This document shows positions 35,306-43,081 of a stretch of DNA of 64,000 nt, one piece after another. A program made the translations under genes and the position numbers. Source of the stretch: Streptomyces sp. HUAS CB01 (GTDB lineage: Bacteria; Actinomycetota; Actinomycetes; Streptomycetales; Streptomycetaceae). Location: assembly GCF_030406905.1 (NCBI RefSeq), contig NZ_CP129137.1, forward strand, positions 4,298,001 to 4,362,000. The letters are read 5' to 3'. Within the stretch, counting starts at the first letter, position 1. Every line of letters begins with the position of its first letter. The notes under the pieces were generated by a model. It was not told the DNA's origin and ran no database searches. It saw only the letters and a list, made by a program, of their open reading frames with translations.

Positions 35306-38300
35306 ATGACGCGAGCCGACCAGCCAACGGCCCAGAGCCCCACCTCTGAACCCGAAGCACGTGCCGCCGACGCACTGGCCGCGGACTCACGCGAGCGCGC
35401 CGTACGGTCGCTGCTGCGTGTACCCGCGCTGCGGCGGTTGTGGAGTGCGCAAGTCGTCGGCGGCATCGGTGACGCCCTCGCCCTCCTGGTGCTGATCCTC
35501 CTGGCCCTCCAGACGGCGGTCGCCGAGGGGGCCTTCGGCGGCGGGTACCGGGGCGCCGCCTTCGCCGTCGCCGCCGTCTTCGGCGTGCGCATACTCGCCA
35601 CCTTCCTCTTCGGGGCCGTACTCCTCGGCCCGCTCACCGCGCTGACCGCACCCGGCGGCCCCCTGGACCGCCGCTGGACGATGATCGGCGCCGACGGCCT
35701 CCGCATCGCCCTGCTCGTCATCGCCCCGCTGTGGATCGACTGGACCCCGGACAGCGCCGTGGCGTACGTCCTCGCCACGGTCTTCGTCGTCGGCGTCGCC
35801 GAACGCTTCTGGACGGTCGCCAGGGAGAGCGCCGCTCCCGCGCTGCTGCCCGCGCCGCCGCTGGAGGGCGCGGCCGTGCGCCCGCTGCCCGACCAGCAGG
35901 ACGCCCTGCGGAGGCTGTCCCTCCGAACCTCCTTCGCGGTCATCCCGGCCGGCGCCGCCGCACTGCTCGTGGCGACGCTCGTCGGCAATCTGCTCGGCAC
36001 CGGTGTCGAGTGGTTCTCGGTGCACCAGGCCGCGCTCGGTTCGTACGTGGCGGCGGGCCTCTTCGCCGCTTCGCTGTCCGTCCTCGCCGCGGTCGAACTC
36101 CCGGACACCCAGACCCCGCGCCCCCGTTCCCCGCTGGAGGGCCTGCGCCGCCCGTCCACGGGAAGCGGCCTCGACAAGGGCCGTACGGGCGCCGTCCCGC
36201 TGCTGGTCCTGGCCTGCGCCGCGATCGCCGGGGCCATCGCCTCCGCCGCCGCCGTGTCCGTCCTGCACGCCCGCGACCTGGGCGGCGGGCCGGTCGCCTT
36301 CGCGCTGCTCGTCCTCGCCCTGACCGGCGGCACCGTCCTCGGCGTCCGGGGCGCCCCCAGCGTGCTGCCGGCGCTGTCCCGCCGCAGGCTGCTCCCGCTG
36401 GTCATCGCCGTCAGCGGCGTGGCACTGCTGGCGATGGGACTCGTCCCGGACACGGCGACGGTGCTGTTCCTCGCGGTCCTCGCGGGCGGTTCGGCCGGCG
36501 TCGCCGCGCACACCGGGCACGCGCTGATCGACCTGGAGACCGAGGAGTTCCGGCGGCCGCGGGTCACCGAGCATCTGCAGGCAGTCGTCCGGGTCGCCAT
36601 CGGACTCGGTGCCGTCGGCGCCCCGCTGCTCGCCGCCGCCATCGGTCCGCACCGCCTGGCCAGCGGCGACTTCGTCTTCGCCCACGGCGGTGCCGCCTTC
36701 ACCCTGATGCTGGTCGGCGCCCTGCTGCTGCCCGTCGCGGTGATCGTCCTCGCCAGGACCGACGACCGGTCCGGCGTGCCGCTGCGCCGCGACCTCGCCG
36801 ACGCGGTCCGCCGCGGCGCGGACCCGGCCCAGGCACCCGCGGCCACCGGCTTCTTCATCGCCGTCGAGGGCGGCGACGGAGCCGGCAAGTCCACCCAGGT
36901 CGAGGCACTCGCGGAGTGGATCCGCGCCAAGGGGCACGAGGTCGTCGTCACCCGCGAACCCGGCGCCACCCCCGTCGGCAAGCGGCTGCGCTCCATCCTG
37001 CTCGACGTCTCGTCGGCCGGGCTGTCCAACCGTGCCGAGGCCCTCCTGTACGCTGCCGACCGCGCCGAGCACGTCGACACCGTCGTCCGCCCGGCACTCG
37101 GGCGCGGAGCCATCGTCATCTCCGACCGCTACATCGACTCGTCCGTGGCCTACCAGGGTGCGGGCCGCGACCTCTCCCCGACCGAGATCGCCCGGATCTC
37201 GCGCTGGGCGACGGACGGGCTGGTACCTCATCTGACCGTGCTGCTCGACGTCTCCCCGGAGACCGCGCGCGAACGCTTCACTGAGGCACCGGACCGGCTG
37301 GAGTCCGAGCCGGCGGAGTTCCATCGCCGGGTACGGGCCGGGTTCCTCACCCTGGCCGCCGCCGACCCCGGCCGCTATCTCGTCGTGGACGCGGGGCAGG
37401 AACCCGAGGCCGTCGCCACGGTCGTACGGCACCGGCTCGACCAGATGCTCCCGCTCTCCGAGGCCGAGGTGAAGGCCCGGGAGGAGGCGCGGAAGGCCGC
37501 CGAGGAAGAGGCCCGCCGCAGGGCCGAGGAAGAGGCCGCCCGCAGGGCCGAGGAGGAGCGCCTGGAGCGCGAGCGCCAGGAGCAGCTCGCCAGGCTGCGC
37601 GCCGAGGAGGAGGAGCGCAAGCGCCGCGAGCTGGAGGAAGCGCGCCGGCAGGAGGCCGAACGGCAGGCGGAGGAGGCCAGGCAGCGGGCCGAGGAGGCGC
37701 GACGGCTGGCCGAGGAGGAGCGGCGCCGCCGCGAGGCGGAGGAGAAGACCCGCCGGGAGGAGGCCGAACGCCGTCGCCGGCAGGCCGAGGAGGAGGCCCG
37801 GCTGCGGGCCGAGGCCGAGGAGCGCCGTCGCGAGAAGCAACGCAAGGCCGAGGAGGCCCTGCTGCGTGCGGAGGAGGCACGCCGGGCCGCGGAGGCGGCC
37901 GCGGCCGCGGCGCAGCCCTCGGCCGCCGAGACGACGGTGCCCACTCCCGTGGTGGGGTCCAACGACGTGACGCAGACGGTCGAGACGCCGCGTCCGCCCG
38001 TCGACATGACGAAGGAGGACGCGGAGACGACGGTCCTTCCCCAGGTGCCGCAGCCTCCCGAGGGGTCCACGCACAGCACGCAGGGCATGGCACCGGGGGC
38101 CGCGACGGCCCCCGGGGGCGCGGCGGACGAGACCGCGGTGCTGCCGCCGGTGCGGGATGACCGCCCGGGGGCCGTGGGTGCCGACGACACCGCGGTGCTG
38201 CCGCCCGTGCGGGGTGAGAGCCCTGCGGACCGCGTGCCGCCGGGCCTCTTCCGTGACGAGCCGTCCGCCCACGCGGAGGAGGAGCGCACACGCGAGCTTC

Positions 38301-38437
38301 CCCAGGTCGACGAGGAGGGACGACCGCGCCGCCGCTCCGACTGGGCGGAGGAGACCCCGCTCGACGACCTGCCGACCCTGGCGGACGAACTACTGGGACC
38401 GCACGACGACGAGGACGGCGGGCGCCGGAGGCGCTGA
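35306..38437 (+). CDS. tmk: MFS-like membrane domain fused to thymidylate kinase
   Basis: A 1043-residue fusion. Residues about 40-500 form an MFS-like membrane domain with about 10-12 helices. Residues about 515-715 are a complete dTMP kinase: P-loop VEGGDGAGKST (Lys528), TREPGATPVG and SDRYIDSSVAYQG. Residues about 718-868 are a highly charged Glu/Arg/Ala coiled coil, and the rest is disordered with repeated ETTVLP or DTAVLPPV motifs. dTMP kinase makes dTDP for DNA synthesis; the transporter part has unknown cargo. ATG 35306 has no Shine-Dalgarno but TAGGCT at 35294-35299, 6 nt upstream, so it is probably leaderless. holB follows. Confidence 0.93.
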   Translation: MTRADQPTAQSPTSEPEARAADALAADSRERAVRSLLRVPALRRLWSAQVVGGIGDALALLVLILLALQTAVAEGAFGGGYRGAAFAVAAVFGVRILATFLFGAVLLGPLTALTAPGGPLDRRWTMIGADGLRIALLVIAPLWIDWTPDSAVAYVLATVFVVGVAERFWTVARESAAPALLPAPPLEGAAVRPLPDQQDALRRLSLRTSFAVIPAGAAALLVATLVGNLLGTGVEWFSVHQAALGSYVAAGLFAASLSVLAAVELPDTQTPRPRSPLEGLRRPSTGSGLDKGRTGAVPLLVLACAAIAGAIASAAAVSVLHARDLGGGPVAFALLVLALTGGTVLGVRGAPSVLPALSRRRLLPLVIAVSGVALLAMGLVPDTATVLFLAVLAGGSAGVAAHTGHALIDLETEEFRRPRVTEHLQAVVRVAIGLGAVGAPLLAAAIGPHRLASGDFVFAHGGAAFTLMLVGALLLPVAVIVLARTDDRSGVPLRRDLADAVRRGADPAQAPAATGFFIAVEGGDGAGKSTQVEALAEWIRAKGHEVVVTREPGATPVGKRLRSILLDVSSAGLSNRAEALLYAADRAEHVDTVVRPALGRGAIVISDRYIDSSVAYQGAGRDLSPTEIARISRWATDGLVPHLTVLLDVSPETARERFTEAPDRLESEPAEFHRRVRAGFLTLAAADPGRYLVVDAGQEPEAVATVVRHRLDQMLPLSEAEVKAREEARKAAEEEARRRAEEEAARRAEEERLERERQEQLARLRAEEEERKRRELEEARRQEAERQAEEARQRAEEARRLAEEERRRREAEEKTRREEAERRRRQAEEEARLRAEAEERRREKQRKAEEALLRAEEARRAAEAAAAAAQPSAAETTVPTPVVGSNDVTQTVETPRPPVDMTKEDAETTVLPQVPQPPEGSTHSTQGMAPGAATAPGGAADETAVLPPVRDDRPGAVGADDTAVLPPVRGESPADRVPPGLFRDEPSAHAEEERTRELPQVDEEGRPRRRSDWAEETPLDDLPTLADELLGPHDDEDGGRRRR

Positions 38438-38470
38438 CCCGGTCCGCGGAGCCCGGCCCGGTCCGTCCCG

Positions 38471-38513
38471 ACCTGGCGTGTCCCACCTGGCGTGTCCCGG
38501 CCTGGCATGTCCC
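38471..38513. repeat. 14-15-bp tandem repeat, three units
   Basis: ACCTGGCGTGTCCC twice, then GGCCTGGCATGTCCC, just after tmk. Confidence 0.75.
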
Positions 38514-38610
38514 GGCCTGGCCCGGTCGGGCGGGGGTGGCGTGGCCGGGGTCGTCCGAGGACGCAGGAGGACGATGAGCACCCCGGCCCGACGCAGGAGG
38601 GTTCCGCTCA

Positions 38611-38810
38611 CCCTCGGATCGTTCCGAAAGGCGGCCCTCCGCTCGGCGAGCCCTCTCGGGGTGCTCGGAGAGCGAGCCTCCGCCTCGCCATCGCACGAGG
38701 GGTCCCTCCCCTTCGGATCGTACGGAAGGCGGCTCTCCGCCTGGCGAGCCCTCAGCGGCTTTCGGGGAAGCGCGCCTCCGCCCCGTGATCGGACGAGGGC
38801 GACCCTCCGC
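38611..38810. repeat. Two imperfect ~100-bp direct repeats
   Basis: Copy 1 (38611-38708) and copy 2 (38710-38810) both run CCYTCGGATCGT..CGRAAGGCGG, then CTCCGC..GCGAGCCCTC, GCGCCTCCGCC-like sequence, a CACGAGG or GACGAGG block and CCCTCC. Third-position bias is poor, so they are not coding. They may be copies of a dispersed intergenic element. Confidence 0.65.
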
Positions 38811-38895
38811 CTCGCGGTGGCGGGCACGGGCGGTGCGAGGCCGGGACCTCGGGCTGCGGTGCCTCGGCGCGAACCCGGCCGAGGCCGATCCGTGC

Positions 38896-39033
38896 CGGTC
38901 GGATGCGAGGACACCGCCCGGTCGGATGCGAGGACACCGCCCGGTCGGATGCGAGGACACCGCCCGGTCGGATGCGAGGACACCGCCCGGTCGGATGCGA
39001 GGACACCGCCCGGTCGGCTACGAGGACTTCGCC
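38896..39033. repeat. 23-bp iteron-like array, six units
   Basis: Five identical units and one diverged unit start at 38896, 38919, 38942, 38965, 38988 and 39011. Each identical unit contains GGTCGGATGCGAGGACACCG. There are no spacers. The array ends 54 bp before an exact DnaA box and about 195 bp before holB. Confidence 0.92.
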
Positions 39034-39086
39034 CGGCCGGACCGCGGGCGGGCGTCGGCGGGCATGCGAGGACGACGGGACGCCGG

Positions 39087-39095
39087 TTGTCCACA
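39087..39095 (+). promoter_or_regulatory. DnaA box (TTGTCCACA) upstream of holB
   Basis: Second exact Streptomyces DnaA box in the window, 132 bp upstream of the delta' gene and next to the 23-bp array. A role in DnaA control of holB or DnaA titration is inferred. Confidence 0.5.
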
Positions 39096-39142
39096 GGCGG
39101 TGAGGGGTGTCCGACCCCTGCCCCACAATGGGAGCCGGTGCA

Positions 39143-39170
39143 GGACCTCGGACCTCGGACCTCGGACCTC
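39143..39170. repeat. 7-bp tandem repeat, four copies
   Basis: GGACCTC four times in the region before holB; it would lie inside the N-terminus if the gene started at GTG 39138. Confidence 0.85.
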
Positions 39171-39227
39171 GCAGCGCGCAGTTCACAGCTCACATCTCGT
39201 ACGACGTCGGAAGGCGGTGGCGGCAGC

Positions 39228-40433
39228 ATGGCCGTGTGGGACGACCTGGTCGGCCAGGAGCGTGTCCAGGAGCAGCTGGCCGCCGCCGCGCGCGACGCCG
39301 ACGCGCTCGTCACGGCGGAGGCGGCGGGGGAGGAGCCTCCGGCCGCGTCGAGGATGACGCATGCCTGGCTCTTCACCGGCCCGCCCGGTTCGGGCCGTTC
39401 CACCGCGGCCCGCGCCTTCGCCGCCGCCCTGCAGTGCACCAGCCCCGACCGGGCGCTGGGCGGTGCCCCGGGTTGCGGCTTCTGCGACGGCTGCCACACC
39501 AGCCTGGTCGGCACACATGCCGACGTGGAGGTGGTCCGGACCGACATGCTGTCCATCGGCGTGAAGGAGACCCGTGACCTCGTCCGCCGCGCCCAGCTGT
39601 CGCCCGCGGTCGGCCGCTGGCAGGTGATCGTCCTCGAGGACGCGGACCGCCTCACCGAGGGCGCGGGCAACGTCCTCCTGAAGGCCGTGGAGGAGCCCGC
39701 CCCCCGCACGGTCTGGCTGCTGTGCGCGCCCTCCCTGGAGGACGTGCTGCCCACGATCCGCTCCCGTTGCCGTCACCTCTCGCTCGGTACGCCGTCCGTC
39801 GACGCCGTCGCCGACGTGCTGATGAGACGGGACGGCATCGAGCCGGAGGCCGCCGCGTCCGCCGCCCGGGCGACGCAGGGGCACATCGGTCGCGCCCGCC
39901 GGCTCGCCACGGACGCGGCGGCCCGCGCCCGCCGCGCGACCGTGCTGAAGCTCCCGCTGAGGGTGGAGGACGTCGGCGGCTGTCTGAGGGCCGCGCAGGA
40001 GCTGATCGACGCGGCCGCGGAGGACGCCAGGCAGGTCTCGGAGGAGATCGACGCCAAGGAGGCGGAGGAGCTCAAGGCGGCCCTCGGTGCCGTGGCGGGC
40101 GGCCGGATGCCACGGGGCACGGCGGGGGCGATGAAGGAGCTGGAGGACAACCAGAAGCGCCGGCGCACCCGCACCCAGCGCGACAGCCTCGATCTCGCGC
40201 TCACCGACCTCACGGGCTTCTACCGGGACGTGCTCGCGCTGCAGCTCGGTTCGAAGGTCGCCCTCGCCAACGAGGACGTGCGGGACGCGCTCGACCGGGT
40301 CGCGCGCAGCTCCAGCCCGGAGGGGACCCTGCGCCGGATGGAGGCGGTCCTCGCCTGCCGCGAGGCCCTGGACACGAACGTGGCGCCGCTGCTGGCGGTG
40401 GAGGCGATGACCATGGCGCTGCGCACCGGGTGA
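39228..40433 (+). CDS. holB: DNA polymerase III delta' subunit
   Basis: A 401-residue clamp-loader AAA+ subunit. N-terminal WDDLVGQERV, P-loop GPPGSGRST (Arg replaces the catalytic Lys, usual in delta'), Zn-binding Cys in CGFCDGCH, a LEDADRLTEGAGNVLLKAVEEP segment and an SRC motif (RSRCRHL) define it. It works with delta and tau to load the beta clamp. ATG 39228 is preferred from the conserved MAVWDDLVGQ start; an in-frame GTG at 39138 would add 30 residues encoded by the GGACCTC repeats. Confidence 0.94.
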   Translation: MAVWDDLVGQERVQEQLAAAARDADALVTAEAAGEEPPAASRMTHAWLFTGPPGSGRSTAARAFAAALQCTSPDRALGGAPGCGFCDGCHTSLVGTHADVEVVRTDMLSIGVKETRDLVRRAQLSPAVGRWQVIVLEDADRLTEGAGNVLLKAVEEPAPRTVWLLCAPSLEDVLPTIRSRCRHLSLGTPSVDAVADVLMRRDGIEPEAAASAARATQGHIGRARRLATDAAARARRATVLKLPLRVEDVGGCLRAAQELIDAAAEDARQVSEEIDAKEAEELKAALGAVAGGRMPRGTAGAMKELEDNQKRRRTRTQRDSLDLALTDLTGFYRDVLALQLGSKVALANEDVRDALDRVARSSSPEGTLRRMEAVLACREALDTNVAPLLAVEAMTMALRTG

Positions 40434-40523
40434 ACCTCCCCGCCTGCCGCAGCTCCTTGAGGGCGAATCACCTATACGGGTGCAAAGGGGCATGATCCGG
40501 CTTGGTGCCTATAGGCTCCCAGG

Positions 40524-42086
40524 ATGGACACCAGGCAGTTCCTCAGGACCTCCGCCATCGCGTTCACCACAGCCCTGGGGCTGCTCGTCTCCGGCTGCAG
40601 CGGCAGCAGTCCGGCCTCGAAGGCGTCCGAACCCTCGGGATCGGTGCCGGGAGCGGCAGCGCCCTCCCCGGTGTCGACCGCGGCGCTGAAGCCGTACTAC
40701 AACCAGAAGCTGGACTGGCGTAACTGCGGCGCCCCCGGCTTCCAGTGCGCCACGCTCAAGGCCCCGCTCGACTACGCCGAGCCCGACGGGCCGTCGGTCA
40801 AGCTGGCCGTCGCCCGGGTGAAGGCCACCGGACCGGGCAAGCGGATCGGCTCGCTCCAGGTGAACCCGGGTGGGCCGGGCGGCTCGGCCGTCGGCTACCT
40901 CCAGGCGTACGCGGGGGTCGGCTATCCGGCGCCGGTGCGGGCCCGGTACGACATGGTGGCCATCGACCCGCGCGGAGTGGCCCGCAGCGAGCCCGTCAAA
41001 TGCCTCGACGGCAAGGAGATGGACGCCTACACGCAGAGCGACCAGACGCCCGACGACGCGGCCGAGGTCGACAAGCTGAGCACCGCCTTCAAGGGCTTTG
41101 CGGCAGGTTGCAAGGAGCGCTCGTCCAGCGTGCTTCCGCATGTCTCGACGGTCGAGGCGGCCCGGGACATGGACATCTTCCGGTCCGCGTTGGGTGACGA
41201 GAAGCTCTCGTACGTCGGGGCCTCCTACGGCACGTTCCTCGGCGCGACCTACGCCGAGCTCTTCCCGGAGCGGACCGGCCGGCTGGTGCTCGACGGGGCG
41301 ATGGACCCGTCCCTCCCGGCCCGTCAGATGAACCGCGACCAGACCGAGGGCTTCGAGACGGCCTTCAAGTCCTTCGCCGCCGACTGCACCAAGCGTGCGG
41401 ACTGTCCGCTCGGGACGAAGTCGACCGCGGACGCCGCGGCCCGGATGAAGGCGTTCTTCGCCAGGCTGGACACCCGTCCGGTGTCCACGGGTGAGAGCCG
41501 CGAACTCACCGAGTCGCTGGCCACCACGGGTGTCATCGCCGCGATGTACGACGAGGGTGCCTGGCCGCAGCTCCGCGACGGACTCGCCGAGGCCATGAAG
41601 GGCGACGGCGCGGGACTGCTGGCCCTCTCCGACAGCTACTACGAACGCGAGAGCGACGGTACGTACTCCAACCTGATGTCCGCCTACTCCGCAGTCAGCT
41701 GCCTCGACCTGCCGCCCGCCTTCACCACTCCCGACCAGGTCACGGCCTCCGCCGGCGACTTCGAGAAGGCGTCCCCCGTCTTCGGCAGGAACTTCGCCTG
41801 GGCCTCCCTGAGCTGCGCCTACTGGCCGACGCCCGCCACCGGTTCCCCGCACCGCATCGAGGCCGAGGGTGCCGCGCCGATCCTGGTCGTGGGCACCACC
41901 CGCGACCCGGCCACCCCCTACAAGTGGGCGCAGGCCCTCGCGGGCCAGCTCGCCTCGGGGACCCTGCTGACGTACGACGGCGACGGTCACACGGCGTACG
42001 GCCGTGGCAGCGCCTGCGTGGACACGGCGATCAACAAGTACCTGCTCACCGGGACTCCGCCGGCGGACGGCACGCGCTGCCGCTGA
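40524..42086 (+). CDS. Secreted alpha/beta-hydrolase peptidase (TAP-like lipoprotein)
   Basis: A 520-residue exported serine peptidase of the tripeptidyl aminopeptidase type (Streptomyces SlpD/SlpE-like). A signal peptide ends at lipobox VSGC (Cys about 25). The hydrolase fold has an oxyanion loop NPGGPGGSA, nucleophile Ser234 in GASYGTFLG, catalytic Asp in TTRDPATP and His in DGDGHTAYG, the last two in a C-terminal TAP-like domain. Several Cys may form disulfides. ATG 40524 has TAGGCT at 40512-40517, 6 nt upstream, and no clear Shine-Dalgarno, so it is probably leaderless. Confidence 0.92.
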   Translation: MDTRQFLRTSAIAFTTALGLLVSGCSGSSPASKASEPSGSVPGAAAPSPVSTAALKPYYNQKLDWRNCGAPGFQCATLKAPLDYAEPDGPSVKLAVARVKATGPGKRIGSLQVNPGGPGGSAVGYLQAYAGVGYPAPVRARYDMVAIDPRGVARSEPVKCLDGKEMDAYTQSDQTPDDAAEVDKLSTAFKGFAAGCKERSSSVLPHVSTVEAARDMDIFRSALGDEKLSYVGASYGTFLGATYAELFPERTGRLVLDGAMDPSLPARQMNRDQTEGFETAFKSFAADCTKRADCPLGTKSTADAAARMKAFFARLDTRPVSTGESRELTESLATTGVIAAMYDEGAWPQLRDGLAEAMKGDGAGLLALSDSYYERESDGTYSNLMSAYSAVSCLDLPPAFTTPDQVTASAGDFEKASPVFGRNFAWASLSCAYWPTPATGSPHRIEAEGAAPILVVGTTRDPATPYKWAQALAGQLASGTLLTYDGDGHTAYGRGSACVDTAINKYLLTGTPPADGTRCR

Positions 42087-42226
42087 CTGAAGGCCCGCTC
42101 CTCCCCCCTGACCGGCCCGGACCGCGTGATCGCCAGGCTGGTCAGGGGCACCCCCGATTAACCTGTAGACTTAGCGCCGCTGCTGATGCGAACCTGCTCC
42201 TGCCGGAACAGTCATATCCGCAGCTT

Positions 42227-42300
42227 GCCGCCTTAGCTCAGTTGGCCAGAGCAACGCACTCGTAATGCGTAGGTCTCGGGTTCGAATCCCGAAGGCGGCT
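42227..42300 (+). tRNA. tRNA-Thr (anticodon CGT)
   Basis: A complete 74-nt cloverleaf. The acceptor GCCGCCT pairs with AGGCGGC, D-arm GCTCAGTTGGCCAGAGC, anticodon CGT at 42261-42263, T-arm CGGGTTCGAATCCCG. CCA is not encoded. A TAGACT -10-like hexamer lies about 50 bp upstream. The 3' half is duplicated downstream at 42449 and 48412, marking the gene as an integration site. Confidence 0.96.
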
Positions 42301-42309
42301 CACCTGAGA

Positions 42310-42342
42310 CCCCAGGTCGGATCCATTCCGACCTGGGGTTTT
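42310..42342 (+). terminator. Terminator of tRNA-Thr
   Basis: CCCCAGGTCGG, 7-nt loop, CCGACCTGGGG and TTTT, 10 bp after the tRNA. Confidence 0.93.
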
Positions 42343-42448
42343 CTCGTTCAGCGGACGCGGCGGCGGGAGCGGGCCGCGCGGCTGTCGTGGGTCTCGGTTC
42401 GGGTCTCAGTGGGGCCCGGATCGGACGCCGGAGGAGCACCAGCCGCGA

Positions 42449-42510
42449 TGATCTTGCGAGCCCTCGTCATGCGTGGGTCTCCGGTTCGAATCCCGAGGGC
42501 GGCTCTCCTG
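42449..42510 (+). repeat. Degenerate copy of tRNA-Thr 3' half (att-like, left)
   Basis: Sequence from CTCGT..ATGCGT through GGTTCGAATCCCGA and GGCGGCT copies the anticodon-to-acceptor half of the tRNA with scattered changes. No 5' half is present. It shares TGATCTTGC upstream and CGTCATGCGTGG with the copy at 48412, so these two are closer to each other than to the tRNA. Confidence 0.85.
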
Positions 42511-42514
42511 GAAA

Positions 42515-42546
42515 CCCAGGTCACATGGATGGTGAACTGGGGTTTT
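42515..42546 (+). terminator. Duplicated terminator after the left tRNA remnant
   Basis: CCCAGGTCAC pairs with GTGAACTGGG (one mismatch) and is followed by GTTTT. It resembles the tRNA terminator, so the duplication covered the tRNA 3' half and its terminator. Confidence 0.65.
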
Positions 42547-42581
42547 GTGTTGCTCGGGGCGCGGCGGGATGCCCAGCCGGA

Positions 42582-42905
42582 GTGACGGAAGTGCCTGAGC
42601 GATGCGTGAGCGGGGACGCCCTCGGTGCCGGGGTGGCCACGCTCGTCGCAGACGGAAGCTACGTCGTTGTGAAGTTCAAGATCCTTCTCGCAACGCCGCC
42701 GGCCGTGGAAACGAGGAGCCGGAGCCGTCGCGGCAGACGAGCACCGGGGCGCACTCCCTACCGCTGCTCGGCAGCGAGCTCGTGCACCCGGCGTTCCGGA
42801 AGCTTGAGTACCGCCGCATCGCCGGGGGTGTACTCGTGCACCTGACGTCAGGGGACCAGCTCGGTCGTGGCCTCGGTGGCGCTCTCGCCGACGCCCGCGG
42901 ATCAG
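42582..42905 (+). pseudogene. Possible decayed gene
   Basis: Two pieces in different frames show Streptomyces-like third-position bias. One starts near GTG 42582 (VTEVPERCV, then VADGSYVVVKFKILL). The second, from about 42755, reads LPLLGSELVHPAFRKLEYRR and continues to about 42905. They could be one gene broken by a frameshift. Nothing is recognised. The rest of 42547-43081 holds no supported gene. Confidence 0.25.
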
Positions 42906-43081
42906 GCCCCCCTGGCGCCGACCGCAACTCGCGCTCCGCGACCGAGGCGAATCCCTGCAGTGGAAGTGGTAGCCGGCGCGTGCCGGGAGGGTCAGGGAAC
43001 CGGCTGCGCCCGACGGGACGTCACATGCGAAAGTGATCATAGGATTTAGTGCTTGCGGGTGGGAGCGGGGGCTGTTGCGTC

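Noticed and set aside
30790..37119. Very long minus-strand open frame opposite topA and tmk
   Set aside because: It is antisense to clearly identified genes; high GC creates long shadow frames, and its composition is low complexity.
38896..39033. Regular repeats as a CRISPR array
   Set aside because: The units are directly abutting with no spacers, and no cas genes are nearby.
39138..39227. Upstream GTG start for holB
   Set aside because: The extension is encoded by GGACCTC repeats and then low-complexity sequence; the conserved N-terminus starts at ATG 39228.
42449..42510. Second tRNA gene
   Set aside because: Only the anticodon-to-acceptor half is present; there is no 5' acceptor strand or D-arm.
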